Shown piece by piece: positions 34,622 through 44,070 of a stretch of 64,000 nucleotides of DNA; position 1 is the stretch's first letter; every line of letters starts with the position of its first letter. The position numbers and the translations under genes are program-made. The stretch spans positions 1-64,000 of the forward strand of contig NZ_JBOBFT010000008.1 of NCBI RefSeq assembly GCF_050587525.1. Reading direction: 5' to 3'. Below the pieces are notes generated by a model. That model saw only the letters and a program-made list of their open reading frames with translations, had not been told where the DNA came from and ran no database searches. The stretch is from Plantibacter sp050587525. Lineage in GTDB: Bacteria > Actinomycetota > Actinomycetes > Actinomycetales > Microbacteriaceae.

Positions 34622-36354
34622 GCTCTCCCGCAGAACTCCTCGCCGGACTCGATCCGGACCAGGCGGTCGCCGCTGAGGCCCTCCGGGGCCCCGTGTGCAT
34701 GCTGGCCGGCGCAGGAACGGGCAAGACCCGGGCGATCACGCATCGCATCGCCTACGGTGTCGCCACCGGGACCTATACGGCGTCGCGCGTCATGGCGCTC
34801 ACCTTCACGAGCCGTGCCGCGGCGGAACTCCGTGGCCGCTTGCGCGGGCTGGGCGCGGAAGGCGTGTCCGCGCGGACCTTCCATGCTTCGGCGCTCTCGC
34901 AGCTGAACTTCTTCTGGCCGCAGGTCGTCGGAGGCCAGGTCCCCGGCCTCGTCGAGAGCAAGGGTCGAGTGCTCGGCCACGCGGCCGAACGACTGAAGCT
35001 CCGCGTCGACACGGCTACGCTTCGCGACGTCGCGGCGGAGATCGAGTGGCGCAAGGTCTCCGGCCTCACCCTCGACCAGTACGCGGCCGCCGGCCGCCCG
35101 GCGGTCCAACAGCTCGACATGTCCCAGCTCGTGGACCTCCAGCGCACCTACGAACAGCTGAAGGACGAACGTCGACGCATCGACTTCGAGGACGTCCTGC
35201 TCGCGTGCGCAGGCATGATCGAGGCCGAGCCGTCGGTGGCGATGCAGGTCCACGAGCAGTACCGCTTCTTCGTCGTCGACGAGTACCAGGACGTCTCGCC
35301 GCTCCAGCACCGCCTCCTCGAATTGTGGCTGGGCGGCAGGCGCGACGTGTGCGTCGTCGGCGACGCGAGCCAGACGATCTACTCCTTCGCGGGCGCCAAA
35401 GCGGACTACCTGCTCGACTTCCCCAACCGGTACAGCGATGCCACGGTCGTGCGCCTCGAACGCAACTACCGGTCCTCTGCGCCCGTCGTCGGCGCGGCGA
35501 ACGCGCTCATGCGGGGTCGCCCCGGCGCACTGCAGCTGTCCGCCGTCAGATCCGAAGTCGGCGCCCCGGGCTCCATTGCAGCCGCGACCGATGAACCGGC
35601 CGTAGAGCTCCGCTCCTACCCGAACGAGCTCTCGGAGGCGCGCGGCGTCGCATCGCTCATCCTCGATCAGATCGCCGCCGGTGTGCAGCCGTCAGAGATC
35701 GCCATCCTGTACCGCATCAACGTGCAGGCCGCAGCGCTCGAGACGGCGCTCACGGAAGCGGGTGTGAGCTACGTCATGCACGGTTCCAAGCGGTTCTTCG
35801 AACTCCCGGAGGTGCGTCAAGCGCTTCTGCAGCTGCGTGCCGCATCGGTGTCGATCAGCGGGGAGCCGCTCTTCAAATCGGTGAGCGACGTCCTGCGGTC
35901 CCTCGGGTGGAGCCAGGACCCGCCGGAAGCCGGCGGCGCCGTGCGCGACCGGTGGGAGTCCCTCAACGCGATCATGGGGCTCGTCGACCAGGCGGCGCCC
36001 GATACGACGTTCCGCGCGTTCACTGACGAGCTGCTCATCCGCCAGGCCGCTCAGCACGAGCCGACCGTCGAGGCGGTCACCCTCGCGACCCTGCACTCGG
36101 CGAAGGGCCTCGAATGGGACGCCGTGCACCTCATCGGCCTGTCCGAGGGGTATCTCCCGATCTCCTACGCGAAGACCTTCGATCAGGCTGACGAGGAGCG
36201 GCGACTGCTCTACGTCGGCATCACACGGTCGCGGTCCCGGCTGAGCCTGTCGTGGTCGGAGTCGCAGTCGCGGGGTGGTCGTCGAGATCCGTCTCGGTTC
36301 CTGGCAGAGATCGGCATGCGCACCGCGAGTGCGGCCGGACGCCGTTCAGCGTGA
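34618..36354 (+). CDS. uvrD2: UvrD2-like superfamily I DNA helicase
   Basis: A 578-residue 3'-5' helicase. The motifs run AGAGTGKT, LTFTSRAAAEL, VVDEYQDVS, GDASQTIYSFAGA, LERNYRSS, TLHSAKGLEWD and VGITRSR. Gene order with nudC points to the UvrD2 group. Mycobacterial UvrD2 continues for more than 100 residues with a Cys-motif linker and an HRDC domain; this protein stops shortly after motif VI, so that tail is absent. Its last 134 bases overlap, on the opposite strand, the end of the cyclodehydratase-like gene. Confidence 0.92.
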   Translation: MSSPAELLAGLDPDQAVAAEALRGPVCMLAGAGTGKTRAITHRIAYGVATGTYTASRVMALTFTSRAAAELRGRLRGLGAEGVSARTFHASALSQLNFFWPQVVGGQVPGLVESKGRVLGHAAERLKLRVDTATLRDVAAEIEWRKVSGLTLDQYAAAGRPAVQQLDMSQLVDLQRTYEQLKDERRRIDFEDVLLACAGMIEAEPSVAMQVHEQYRFFVVDEYQDVSPLQHRLLELWLGGRRDVCVVGDASQTIYSFAGAKADYLLDFPNRYSDATVVRLERNYRSSAPVVGAANALMRGRPGALQLSAVRSEVGAPGSIAAATDEPAVELRSYPNELSEARGVASLILDQIAAGVQPSEIAILYRINVQAAALETALTEAGVSYVMHGSKRFFELPEVRQALLQLRAASVSISGEPLFKSVSDVLRSLGWSQDPPEAGGAVRDRWESLNAIMGLVDQAAPDTTFRAFTDELLIRQAAQHEPTVEAVTLATLHSAKGLEWDAVHLIGLSEGYLPISYAKTFDQADEERRLLYVGITRSRSRLSLSWSESQSRGGRRDPSRFLAEIGMRTASAAGRRSA

Positions 36355-37105
36355 CGACGCCCGTTCCCGCATCGATCACCACCTGACTCGATCTGAGGGC
36401 GTGCGCCGATGCGCCTGATGCGTCGAGGAGGATGCGGGCCACGCGGGTGGCGCACTCCGCGCTGACGAGCGCCGTCTCGATGGGGGAGGTGCGGGCCAGG
36501 AGTTGTGAAGCGATCGCCGGCCAGGCGGGGTCGGCATCGACGTGCGCGCGATCGAGGCAGTAGAGGCACGGCGACGAGCCGGGCACGACGAACGGGCCGA
36601 TGCGGGCCACCCGGTCGCCGAAGACGATGGGCAGGTGGGGCACGTCGTCGCGCAGCCAGCGCGCGTACCGGCCGGGCCGGATGACGTACTGCGCCGACAG
36701 GACGGCGACGTCGACGACTTCGTCTCGGCGGTCGACGAGGTCGACGTGCGGTCCGAGCAGGGTGCGGAGCCGCCCTGCTGTCGGCCCGTCGCCGTCGACG
36801 ACGACGCGGGCTCGCCGGGGGAGTGCGCACGCGTTCGGCGCAGCATCGGATCGTTCCGGCGCGGATTCGATGACGGGACCGAGCGCCGCGATGACCGAAG
36901 CGGCCTGAGCGGCCGTCGTGCCGACCATCCCGGCCAAACGATCGGACAGGCGGGAGTCGACGCCGCTCTGCAGTGCGGCGACGATCCGCTCCGTCGCGGT
37001 GTCGACCCCCTCGAGGACGACGAGCGCTTCGTCAACGCCGAACTGGAGGGTCCTGGGCGTGCGCCAGACGAGCGGGACGCTTGAGGGGATCCGTTTGATC
37101 ATCAC
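36221..37105 (-). CDS. cyclodehydratase/ThiF-like protein (TOMM leader-binding type)
   Basis: A 294-residue protein related to the E1-like/cyclodehydratase C proteins of azole-peptide (TOMM) biosynthesis. The landmark is GPFVVPGSSPCLYCLDRAHVDADPAW-like sequence near residues 168-193, with CLYC plus a later CAC that could bind zinc. There is no glycine-rich ATP motif of a functional E1. No YcaO partner or precursor peptide is seen in the window, so it is an orphan. Homologues sit next to uvrD2 in many actinobacteria (Rv3196 position). The final 134 bases lie antisense to uvrD2. Confidence 0.75.
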   Translation of the reverse strand: MMIKRIPSSVPLVWRTPRTLQFGVDEALVVLEGVDTATERIVAALQSGVDSRLSDRLAGMVGTTAAQAASVIAALGPVIESAPERSDAAPNACALPRRARVVVDGDGPTAGRLRTLLGPHVDLVDRRDEVVDVAVLSAQYVIRPGRYARWLRDDVPHLPIVFGDRVARIGPFVVPGSSPCLYCLDRAHVDADPAWPAIASQLLARTSPIETALVSAECATRVARILLDASGASAHALRSSQVVIDAGTGVVTLNGVRPHSRCACRSLPGTETDLDDHPATATPTTTGSAGTATV

Positions 37106-37201
37106 CCGATCTTCGCGTGATCGGCCGATGCGGCGTGCGGACTCTCCACAGGCGGCTCCGCCGGACGACCATCGTCAGCGCGGACGGGCCCGCATACACG
37201 A

Positions 37202-37233
37202 GTGCGCCGCCCTGCCGAAGCCGGGCGGCGCAC
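37202..37233 (-). terminator. hairpin after the zincin gene
   Basis: A perfect 11-bp GC-rich inverted repeat (37202-37212 with 37223-37233), 20 bases beyond the zincin stop and upstream of the cyclodehydratase-like gene on the same strand. It would separate the two messages. Confidence 0.7.
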
Positions 37234-37253
37234 CGAATCGTGTGGTGCCGTGC

Positions 37254-38732
37254 TCAGACGGGCGGGCCGTCCGTGCCGGTCCGGCCGTCATCCCGCTTCG
37301 GATCGTCGGTGGGATCCGATGCGGAACTCGACTCGGAGCCCGAACCGGAATCCGCGTCGGACGCAGCACCTGTGGCGGAGTCGACCTCTGCGGCGCCGTC
37401 CGCGGCATCGGCTTCCCCGCGGAGGAGATCCTCCAGCGCGAGGTCCATCTCGTCCTGGGCGGGCTGTTCGCCGCGCGAGACGGCTTCCATGCGTGCGACG
37501 AGGGCGTCCGGTGCGTCGACGTCGTCGCCTGTGGGGACGAGGTCGGGGTGCGACCAGAGGGTGTCGCGTTGCTCGGCGCCCACCGCGTCGGTCACGCGCT
37601 GCCACATGGCCGCAGCCTCACGGAGCCGGCGGGGGCGGAGTTCGAGACCGACGAGCGCGCCGAGGGCCTGCTCGGCGGGCCCACCAGCGGCACGACGACG
37701 ACGGACCGTCTCCGCGATCGACGCGGACTTCGGCAGACGGACCGTCGCGGCAGCGGTGACGACATCGACCCAGCCCTCGATGAGGGCGAGCGTCGTCTCG
37801 AGCCTCGCGAGGCTCGCCTCCTGCTGTTCCGTACGGGCCGGGATGAGCGAACCGCTCACCATGGCGTCGCGCAGTTCCTCCGGGTTCGACGGGTCGAAGC
37901 TCTCGGCGAGCTCCTCCAGTCGGTCGGTGTCGATGCGGATGCCGCGCGCGAACTCCGTGATGGAGGAGATGAGGTGCAGCCGCAGCCACTTCGCGTGGCG
38001 GAACAGGCGAGCGTGCGCCAATTCACGGACCGCGAGGTAGATCTGGATCTGGTCGTCCGAGATGTCGAGTCCGTCACCGAACTCCGCGACGTTCTGCGGG
38101 ACGAGAGCGGCCTCGTTCTCATCGAGCAGGGGGAGCCCGACGTCACCGCCGGAGACGACCTCGCGGGCCAGCTGCCCGACGACCTGGCCGAGCTGCAGAG
38201 CGAACAGCGTGCCGCCGACGCCGCGGACGAGTTGTCCGGCGTTGGCGATCACGCCGCGCAGTTCCTCCGGAGCACGCTCACTGAGGACGTCCGTGAGGGC
38301 GTTGGCGATGCTCGTGGCGACCGGCTCGGCCAGCTGGGTCCAGACGGGCATGGTCTTCGTGGCCCATCTGGCGCGCGTGAACAGCTGTGGTTCGCTCGAG
38401 AGCTCGGCCACGTACGTGACGTCGGCGAGCCACAGCGATGCGATGTGGAATGCCTGCTCGAGCTGCTCGCGACGGGCCGGCGAGGTGTCCTCGGATCCCT
38501 CCGATGCGATGGTCTTCGCCTGCTGCAGGGCGAGATCCCAATTGATGCCGCCACCACCGTTCTGGATGGCGCCCTGAAGCTGCGCCATGAGCGCTGCGAG
38601 GCTTGCGGGATCATTGGGCAGGCCGGCGGCGCCGGCCAGTTGGCTCGCGTCGAACGAGCCGTTTCCGGACATCAGTTCGCGCAGCATGTCGCGGAACTCG
38701 TCCTCCGGACTCTTGTCGGGTTCCTCTGGCAC
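37254..38732 (-). CDS. zincin-like metallopeptidase family protein (DUF2342 type)
   Basis: A 492-residue protein of the zincin_2/DUF2342 family, a conserved actinobacterial group often named coenzyme F420-associated or zinc-dependent metalloprotease. The relevant helix is LAVRELAHARLFRHAKWLR near residues 235-255; the canonical HExxH is not formed, but His residues are spaced as in the family. The last about 60 residues are an acidic Ser/Asp-rich tail. Mycobacterial Rv3195 occupies the same position next to the PDZ protease gene, from which this one diverges. Peptidase activity is unproven. Confidence 0.82.
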   Translation of the reverse strand: MPEEPDKSPEDEFRDMLRELMSGNGSFDASQLAGAAGLPNDPASLAALMAQLQGAIQNGGGGINWDLALQQAKTIASEGSEDTSPARREQLEQAFHIASLWLADVTYVAELSSEPQLFTRARWATKTMPVWTQLAEPVATSIANALTDVLSERAPEELRGVIANAGQLVRGVGGTLFALQLGQVVGQLAREVVSGGDVGLPLLDENEAALVPQNVAEFGDGLDISDDQIQIYLAVRELAHARLFRHAKWLRLHLISSITEFARGIRIDTDRLEELAESFDPSNPEELRDAMVSGSLIPARTEQQEASLARLETTLALIEGWVDVVTAAATVRLPKSASIAETVRRRRAAGGPAEQALGALVGLELRPRRLREAAAMWQRVTDAVGAEQRDTLWSHPDLVPTGDDVDAPDALVARMEAVSRGEQPAQDEMDLALEDLLRGEADAADGAAEVDSATGAASDADSGSGSESSSASDPTDDPKRDDGRTGTDGPPV

Positions 38733-38853
38733 GTCAGCCGCCTCTCAGATAGCTCCTAGCTGCTCTGTCTACGCTAGTCGCACCTCGCTGGACATTGGCC
38801 GGGGTATGGTTGGTCGGGTTTCAGCCCACCGCGAACAGTCCCGAAAGGAACGC

Positions 38854-39993
38854 ATGTCGCTCTTTGCCGACGATGCCCAGAACACCTCGTTGTCGGCACC
38901 AGCGAACATCCGTCCCCGTCGTCGACGGGGACGATTCGGTTGGGGCGCACTCATCGGATCCCTCGTGATCCTCGGCGTCCTGTCCGCGGTTCCCGCCCCG
39001 TACGTCATCGAACAGCCGGGCCCCGTGTTCAACGTGCTCGGCACGGTCGAGAACGACGGCGACAAGGTGCCGCTCATCGAAGTGCACGACACGGAGACCT
39101 ACAAGACCACCGGCGCACTCGACATGCTGACCGTGCAGGTCGTCGGCAACCCGCAGCGCAGCCCCGGCTGGCTCGACGTCGTCTCCGCCTGGTTCGACTC
39201 GAGCCGCGCGGTCGTCCCGATGTCCGTCTACTACCCGCCGGGGGTCACGAGCAAGCAGCGTGACCAGCAGAACGCCGCGCTCATGGTCGACTCGCAGCAG
39301 GACGCGGTCGCCGCGGCCCTTCGCCACCTCGACTACACGGTCCCGGAGCACGTCGCCGTCGCGGCCGTCTCGGAGAAGTCCCCGGCCGACGGCAAGCTCA
39401 AGCTCAAGGACGAGATCGTCTCCGTGAACGGCACGCCGGTCACGGGCCTCGACAACCTGCGCTCCATCATCCAGGACAACGGCACGGACAAGGCGGCGAC
39501 GTTCGACATCGTCCGCGACGGCGTCGCGAGCACGGTCGAGATCGTGCCGACCACGGCGACCGCGGCGGACGGCACGACGAGCGCCGTCGTCGGCATCGGC
39601 ACGGCCGTCAACTACGACTTCCCGGTCGACATCTCGATCCAGCTCGACAACGTCGGCGGCCCGAGCGCCGGCATGATGTTCGCACTCGGCATGATCGACA
39701 AGCTCACGCCGGGCGAGCTCACCGGGGGAGAGCACATCGCCGGGACCGGCACGATCGACGCCTCCGGCACGGTCGGCGGCATCGGCGGCATCCGGCAGAA
39801 GATGTTCGGCGCCAAGGACGCGGGCGCGGACTGGTTCCTCGCACCTGCCTCGAACTGCAACGAGGTCGTCGGGCACATCCCGGACGGCCTGAAGGTCTTC
39901 GCGGTGAACACGCTCGACGATTCGATCGCCGCACTCACGGCGATCGCCGATCACGGCGACACGAGCAAGCTCCCCACGTGTTCAGCTAGCTGA
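38854..39993 (+). CDS. PDZ and Lon-type Ser-Lys protease (YlbL family)
   Basis: A 379-residue membrane-anchored protease. A basic N-terminus precedes one membrane helix (about residues 30-50); a PDZ domain spans about 170-235 (SPADGKLKLKDEIVSVNG), and the C-terminal Lon-type domain has the catalytic Ser in GGPSAGMMFALGM and the Lys in GGIRQKMFGAK. The family faces outside in Gram-positives. GAAAGGA precedes the ATG. Rv3194c is the equivalent next to UPF0182 in mycobacteria, as here. Confidence 0.92.
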   Translation: MSLFADDAQNTSLSAPANIRPRRRRGRFGWGALIGSLVILGVLSAVPAPYVIEQPGPVFNVLGTVENDGDKVPLIEVHDTETYKTTGALDMLTVQVVGNPQRSPGWLDVVSAWFDSSRAVVPMSVYYPPGVTSKQRDQQNAALMVDSQQDAVAAALRHLDYTVPEHVAVAAVSEKSPADGKLKLKDEIVSVNGTPVTGLDNLRSIIQDNGTDKAATFDIVRDGVASTVEIVPTTATAADGTTSAVVGIGTAVNYDFPVDISIQLDNVGGPSAGMMFALGMIDKLTPGELTGGEHIAGTGTIDASGTVGGIGGIRQKMFGAKDAGADWFLAPASNCNEVVGHIPDGLKVFAVNTLDDSIAALTAIADHGDTSKLPTCSAS

Positions 39994-40063
39994 TCCTGTT
40001 CGGCGCTCTCTCAGCCCGGGCGATCTAGGATGGACGGACGACCGCTACCTGAAGAGGCCATAC

Positions 40064-42994
40064 GTGACATCCGCAGCAGAGAAGCCCCTGTCCGCACCGC
40101 GCAGACGCGCCCCGATAGCGATCACCGTCGCGATCATCGCAGCGCTCCTCGTGGCGTTCTTCGTCTTCGCCGGGTTCTACTCCGACTACCTCTGGTTCGA
40201 CCAGCTCGGGTACACGGGTGTCCTGACGACGCAGTGGATCGCCGCGATCGCCATGTTCCTCATCGGGTTCGCCGGCATGGCCGTCCCCGTCTGGGCCGCG
40301 ATCGAGATCTCGTACCGGCTCCGCCCCGTCTACGCGAAGCTCAGTTCGCAGGTCGACCGCTACCAGCAGGTCGTCGAGCCGCTCCGTCGTCTCGCCACCT
40401 ACGGCATCCCCGCGCTCTTCGGTCTCTTCGGCGGCGTCGCCGCGGCGTCCCGTTGGCAGCTCGCGCTGCTCTGGCTGAACGGCGTGCCCTCCGGCACGAC
40501 CGACCCCCAGTTCCACCTCGACATGTCGTTCTACCTGTTCGACCTGCCGTTCTACCGCGCCGTGGTCGCCTTCGCGTCGGCCGTGATCCTCATCGGCCTC
40601 ATCGCCACGGTCGTCGTCGCCTACCTCTACGGAGGCATCCGCGTCGTCAGCCGTGAAGTGTGGATCTCGATGGCCGCGCGCGTCCAGATCTCGATCATGG
40701 CCGGCCTCTACCTGCTCCTGCAGGCGGTCAGCCTCTGGCTCGACCAGTACACGACGCTCAACGACACCGGCACGCTCATCACGGGCGCCGCCTACACCGA
40801 CGTCTTCGCGACGATCCCCGGGCGCATCATCCTCGCCGGCATCGCCGCGCTCGTCGCCGTCCTCTTCATCGTGACCGCGTTCACGGGACGCTGGCGCCTG
40901 CCGCTCGTCGGCACCGCGCTCCTCATCGTGTCCTCGCTCATCATCGGCAGCCTCTACCCGTGGATCGTCCAGCGCTTCCAGGTGGAGCCGAACGCCAAGC
41001 AGCTCGAGACGCCGTACATCCAGCGCAACATCGACCTCACACGCGACGCCTATGACGTGTCGAACGTGGAGGAAGAGGAGTACGACGCCACCACGACGGC
41101 GAACCCCGGCGCTCTGCGTCAGGACGCCGAGACGACCGCCAACATCCGCATCATCGACCCGTCGCTCGTGAGCGACTCGGTGGCGCAGCTCGAGCAGTTC
41201 AAGCAGTTCTACTCGTTCGGCAAGAAGCTCGACGTCGACCGTTACACGATCGACGGCAAGACCCAGGACGCCGTCGTCGCCGTCCGTGAACTGGACCTTG
41301 GCGGTCTCGATAACGCCCAATCGTGGGTCAACAACACGGTCGTCTACACGCACGGGTACGGCATGGTCGCCGCGTACGGCAACCAGCGCTCCGCCTCCGG
41401 TGAGCCCGTGTTCTTCGAGTCCGGCATCCCCACCTCCGGCGCCCTCGGCAAGTTCGAGCCGCGCGTGTACTTCGGTGAGCAGTCGCCCAAGTACTCGATC
41501 GTCGGAGCCCCCAAGGGCGCCTCGCCCGTCGAACTCGACTACCCGTCGGGCACGCAGGGTGAATCGCAGACCTACACGACCTTCGACGGCGACGGCGGGC
41601 CCAAGCTCGACAACGTCTTCAAGAAGCTCATCTACGCGCTCAAGTTCCAGTCGGAGCAGATCTTCCTCTCCGACTCGGTCAACAACCAGTCGCAGATCCT
41701 CTACGACCGCGACCCGCTCACCCGTGTGGAGAAGGTCGCGCCGTACCTGACGCTCGACTCCGACCCGTACCCCTCGGTCGTGGACGGCAAGATCGTCTGG
41801 ATCGTCGACGGCTACACCACGAGCGCGAACTACCCGTACTCGAAGACCGTGAGCCTCTCGGACACGATCTCCGACTCGGTGACGCCCGTGCAGAACTACG
41901 CCCTCGACGACATCAACTACATCCGCAACTCGGTGAAGGCCACGGTCGACGCCTACGACGGCAAGGTCACGCTCTACAGCTGGGACGACAAGGACCCGGT
42001 CCTCAAGACCTGGCAGAAGATCTTCCCCTCGACGGTGAAGCCGATGTCCGACATGTCTGGCGACCTGATGAGCCACGTCCGGTACCCGGCCGACCTCTTC
42101 AAGGTGCAGCGCGCAATCCTCGGCCAGTACCACGTCACGAACGCCGGTTCGTTCTACTCGAGCGAGGACGCGTGGGTCACACCCAACGACCCGCAGTCGA
42201 CCGAGACGAGCAAGACGTTCCAGCCGCCGTACTACCTGACCATGCAGTTGCCCGGTCAGAAGGAACCGTCGTTCTCGCTGTACTCGACGTACATCCCCCG
42301 TCAGGGCGGTGAGAAGTCGAGGAACGTGTTGACCGGCTACCTGGCCGTCGATGCCGATGCCGGCGACACGGCCGGCAAACGAGGCGACGGCTACGGCAAG
42401 ATCAAGCTCCTGACGCTGCCGAAGGACGACACCGTTCCCGGTCCCGGGCAAGTGCAGAACAGTTTCAACTCGGACCCGAGCGTCTCGAGTCAGATCAACA
42501 TCCTGAAACAGGGTCAGACGGACGTCTTGAACGGCAACCTGCTGACACTGCCCGTCGGTGGCGGTCTGCTCTACGTCCAGCCGGTGTACGTCCAGTCGAC
42601 CGGTGACACGCGCTTCCCGCTGCTGCAGAAGGTGCTCGTCGCCTTCGGCGACAAGATCGCGTTCGAGAACACCCTCGACGAGGCGCTCGACGTACTCTTC
42701 GGCGGTGACTCGGGTGCGGCCGCCGGTGACACCGGTGTGCCGGGAGACTCCGGCGCCGGAGCGGGCACCGGGGACACCGGGACCGGTTCCGACACTGGCT
42801 CCGACGGATCCACGACTCCGACGACCGGTGACCCGGCGAAGGATGCGCAGCTCCGTTCGTTCCTGAACGACGCCAAGCAGGCCATGCTCGACAAGGACGC
42901 CGCCCTCAAGGCCGGCGACTGGACCGCGTACGGCGCCGCCGACGCCAAGCTGAACTCCGCACTGGCCTCGGCCCTGGCGCTGATCAACGGCTGA
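40064..42994 (+). CDS. UPF0182 large membrane protein
   Basis: A 976-residue protein. Seven membrane helices fill about the first 310 residues; the rest is an extracellular domain, ending in a Gly/Asp/Thr-rich linker (about residues 885-930) and a short helical tail rich in Ala and Lys. The length, topology and neighbourhood identify the UPF0182 family (Rv3193c). No enzymatic motif is known. The start is GTG with GAAGAGG upstream; TAGGAT at 40030-40035 is a likely -10 giving a short leader. A strong terminator follows. Confidence 0.92.
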   Translation: MTSAAEKPLSAPRRRAPIAITVAIIAALLVAFFVFAGFYSDYLWFDQLGYTGVLTTQWIAAIAMFLIGFAGMAVPVWAAIEISYRLRPVYAKLSSQVDRYQQVVEPLRRLATYGIPALFGLFGGVAAASRWQLALLWLNGVPSGTTDPQFHLDMSFYLFDLPFYRAVVAFASAVILIGLIATVVVAYLYGGIRVVSREVWISMAARVQISIMAGLYLLLQAVSLWLDQYTTLNDTGTLITGAAYTDVFATIPGRIILAGIAALVAVLFIVTAFTGRWRLPLVGTALLIVSSLIIGSLYPWIVQRFQVEPNAKQLETPYIQRNIDLTRDAYDVSNVEEEEYDATTTANPGALRQDAETTANIRIIDPSLVSDSVAQLEQFKQFYSFGKKLDVDRYTIDGKTQDAVVAVRELDLGGLDNAQSWVNNTVVYTHGYGMVAAYGNQRSASGEPVFFESGIPTSGALGKFEPRVYFGEQSPKYSIVGAPKGASPVELDYPSGTQGESQTYTTFDGDGGPKLDNVFKKLIYALKFQSEQIFLSDSVNNQSQILYDRDPLTRVEKVAPYLTLDSDPYPSVVDGKIVWIVDGYTTSANYPYSKTVSLSDTISDSVTPVQNYALDDINYIRNSVKATVDAYDGKVTLYSWDDKDPVLKTWQKIFPSTVKPMSDMSGDLMSHVRYPADLFKVQRAILGQYHVTNAGSFYSSEDAWVTPNDPQSTETSKTFQPPYYLTMQLPGQKEPSFSLYSTYIPRQGGEKSRNVLTGYLAVDADAGDTAGKRGDGYGKIKLLTLPKDDTVPGPGQVQNSFNSDPSVSSQINILKQGQTDVLNGNLLTLPVGGGLLYVQPVYVQSTGDTRFPLLQKVLVAFGDKIAFENTLDEALDVLFGGDSGAAAGDTGVPGDSGAGAGTGDTGTGSDTGSDGSTTPTTGDPAKDAQLRSFLNDAKQAMLDKDAALKAGDWTAYGAADAKLNSALASALALING

Positions 42995-43010
42995 TGCACG
43001 ACGTATGACC

Positions 43011-43047
43011 GACGACGGCCGCACCTGGATCAGGTGCGGCCGTCGTC
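43011..43047 (+). terminator. hairpin terminator after UPF0182
   Basis: A perfect 17-bp inverted repeat (43011-43027 with 43031-43047) and a three-base loop, 16 bases after the stop codon. Confidence 0.85.
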
Positions 43048-43137
43048 GTCTCCGGCCGGACATCGAGCGCCGAGCCGCACACACACCGAGCGACGAGACG
43101 ACCTCGCCGAACGAACGATCCGAAGGACAGAACAACG

Positions 43138-44070
43138 ATGACCGGTGAACAGACCGTCGATCGGCACGAGGGAGAGTGGTTGGACCGCAACCTCGCCAAT
43201 TGGGATGAGCGCGTCGCCGTCCACCTGGGGAGCGGCGGCTACGACCTGACCCGTCTCCGTGCAGGACGGGGCGGGCTCAACCGTCTCGAGGAACACGAGC
43301 TCGCCGAGCTGTTCCCGGTGGCCGACGGTGCCGACGCGAGCGAGCAGTTTGCCGACCAACGGATCCTGCACCTCCAATGCCACTTCGGGGCGGACACGCT
43401 GTCGCTCGCACAGCGGGGAGCGACCGTCGTCGGGATCGACTTCTCCCATGAGGCCGTCCTGGCCGCTCGGAACCTCGCGCGCGAGCTGGGGCTGTCGGAC
43501 CATGCGCGCTTCATCGAGGCCAACGTCTACGACGCGCGGCACATCCTGCCGGAGCCGGAATCGTTCGACGTCGTCTACATCACGTGGGGAACGACCGGCT
43601 GGCTGCCCGACATCGCCGAGTGGGCGCGGATCATCGAGTGGTATCTGAAGCCGGGCGGCGTCCTCTACTACGCCGACGGGCACCCGACGGCGTACGTCTT
43701 CGAGGGCGGCGCCGTGGAAGCAGGCGACGACGGCGCCGAGCGCGTGCGGATGCTGGACTTCGCATTCCCCTACGGGAAGACGACTCCGGACGTGATCGAC
43801 GACCCCTCCGACTACGCGGACGGTGATGCGAGACTCGCGAACAGCACGACGTGGGAGTGGATGCATCCGGTCTCGGAGCTCTTCGGATCGTTGCGCGCGA
43901 CCGGTCTCACGATCGACCGCCTCGCTGAGCACTACGAAGTGCCGTGGAAGATGTTCGACGCGCTCGTCCCGCTGGGCGAGGGCATGTGGGGGTGGCGAGA
44001 GGACGCGCGGTGGTTGCCGTTGGCGTTGTCGATCGTCGCCCGGAAACCGAGTGGAGGAACCATCCGATGA
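43138..44070 (+). CDS. class I SAM-dependent methyltransferase
   Basis: A 310-residue methyltransferase. The SAM-binding region is ILHLQCHFGADTLSLAQRGATVVGID near residues 76-103, a variant of the usual glycine motif seen in a group of uncharacterised actinobacterial methyltransferases; VYITWGTTGWLPDIAEWARI follows as the family's motif after strand 4. The substrate is unknown. AAGGA lies upstream of the ATG. Its stop overlaps the start of the dehydrogenase gene (ATGA), so the two are coupled; a functional link between them is not obvious. Confidence 0.85.
   Translation: MTGEQTVDRHEGEWLDRNLANWDERVAVHLGSGGYDLTRLRAGRGGLNRLEEHELAELFPVADGADASEQFADQRILHLQCHFGADTLSLAQRGATVVGIDFSHEAVLAARNLARELGLSDHARFIEANVYDARHILPEPESFDVVYITWGTTGWLPDIAEWARIIEWYLKPGGVLYYADGHPTAYVFEGGAVEAGDDGAERVRMLDFAFPYGKTTPDVIDDPSDYADGDARLANSTTWEWMHPVSELFGSLRATGLTIDRLAEHYEVPWKMFDALVPLGEGMWGWREDARWLPLALSIVARKPSGGTIR

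Noticed and set aside
40025..43135. Long minus-strand open frame (over 1000 codons) opposite UPF0182
   Set aside because: It is a GC-skew shadow: Arg/Val/Asp/Gly-rich, no family motif, and lies exactly antisense to a well-recognised membrane protein.
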